This document shows, one piece after another, positions 6,068-6,342 of a stretch of DNA of 6,342 bases. The stretch covers positions 1 to 6,342 of the forward strand of contig JAEZGB010000124.1 of assembly GCA_023437485.1 (NCBI GenBank), read 5' to 3'. Source of the stretch: Bacteroidota bacterium. GTDB lineage: Bacteria; Bacteroidota; Bacteroidia; Flavobacteriales; Flavobacteriaceae. How positions within the stretch are numbered: position 1 is the first letter of the stretch; every line of letters begins with the position of its first letter. A model generated the notes under the pieces. The model saw nothing but the letters and a program-made list of their open reading frames with translations, searched no databases and was not told the origin of the DNA. Made by a program: the position numbers and the translations under genes.

Positions 6068-6342
6068 ACGACAGTTTTTTTGAACGGGTATATGAGGTTG
6101 CCGCCCGGATTCCCTATGGCCGCGTGACTTCGTACGGTGCAATTGCGCAATTTTTGAGTGCTAAAGGATCGGCAAGAATGGTGGGCTGGGCGATGAATGC
6201 CTCGCACGGCCGTGAGGATGTGCCGGCACACCGGGTAGTAAATCGAGTGGGGCTATTGTCAGGCAAGCATCATTTTGGAGGGACTAACCTGATGCAGCAA
6301 CTCCTGGAGAGTGAAGGCGTAAAAGTCCACAATAACAGGGTG
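6064..6342 (+). CDS. MGMT-family alkyltransferase-like (ATL) protein, 3' end beyond the window
   Basis: This is a 93-codon open frame to the right edge, against about 100-115 residues for the family, so only a short C-terminal piece is missing. It matches the DNA-binding domain of O6-alkylguanine-DNA alkyltransferases: FFERVYEVAARIPYGRVTSYGAIAQ (5-29), a helix-turn-helix with an arginine finger in ARMVGWAMNASH (37-48), and the active-site loop VPAHRVVNR (53-61). The methyl-accepting cysteine of the PCHR motif is replaced by alanine (A55), so it should not transfer alkyl groups. ATL proteins bind O6-alkylguanine and flag it for nucleotide excision repair. No ATG fits: upstream in frame there are only TTG at 6064 and 6058, then a stop at 6049. 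TTG 6064 gives a TTGA overlap with the lysE stop, the analogue of the common ATGA coupling. Family assignment is firm; the exact start is less so. Confidence 0.
   Translation, partial: MNDSFFERVYEVAARIPYGRVTSYGAIAQFLSAKGSARMVGWAMNASHGREDVPAHRVVNRVGLLSGKHHFGGTNLMQQLLESEGVKVHNNRV

Overview
The window looks like ordinary chromosomal DNA of a Bacteroidota bacterium, most likely from the Flavobacteriia or a close relative. The signs are a TonB-dependent receptor with an N-terminal carboxypeptidase-regulatory-like domain and a signal peptide ending in AFSQ, a TrmB that begins GSKNKLKRF, an exact TAnnTTTG promoter element ahead of trmB, and no clear Shine-Dalgarno sequences. Base composition is roughly balanced. 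No RNA gene, mobile element, CRISPR array or clear intrinsic terminator was found, and no intergenic gap exceeds 162 bases.

Layout: (a) 1-1757, minus strand: the first 585 codons of a TonB-dependent outer-membrane receptor, whose 3' part lies beyond the left edge. (b) 1758-1919: a divergent control region. (c) 1920-3658, plus strand: a two-component operon of an OmpR/PhoB-type response regulator and a short two-helix membrane histidine kinase, joined by a TGATG junction. (d) 3617-4702, minus strand: a MurG/GT28-like glycosyltransferase whose last 42 bases overlap the end of the kinase gene. (e) 4703-4763: a 61-base divergent region with candidate promoters on both strands and a 13-base palindrome. 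(f) 4764-6342, plus strand: a tightly packed run of trmB (tRNA m7G46 methyltransferase), a LysE-type membrane exporter and an MGMT-like alkyltransferase-like (ATL) protein cut by the right edge.

The receptor and the two-component pair share an upstream region, so the receptor may be a target of the regulator; this is inferred from position only. The trmB-lysE-atl run looks like one transcript because the gaps are 2 bases and minus 4 bases. Two of its three genes appear to use non-ATG starts (GTG for trmB, TTG for the ATL gene).

I see no convincing undescribed multi-gene system here. The points most worth a second look are the receptor/two-component arrangement, the kinase with almost no sensor domain, the 42-base convergent overlap, the start codons and the Cys-to-Ala change in the ATL active site.
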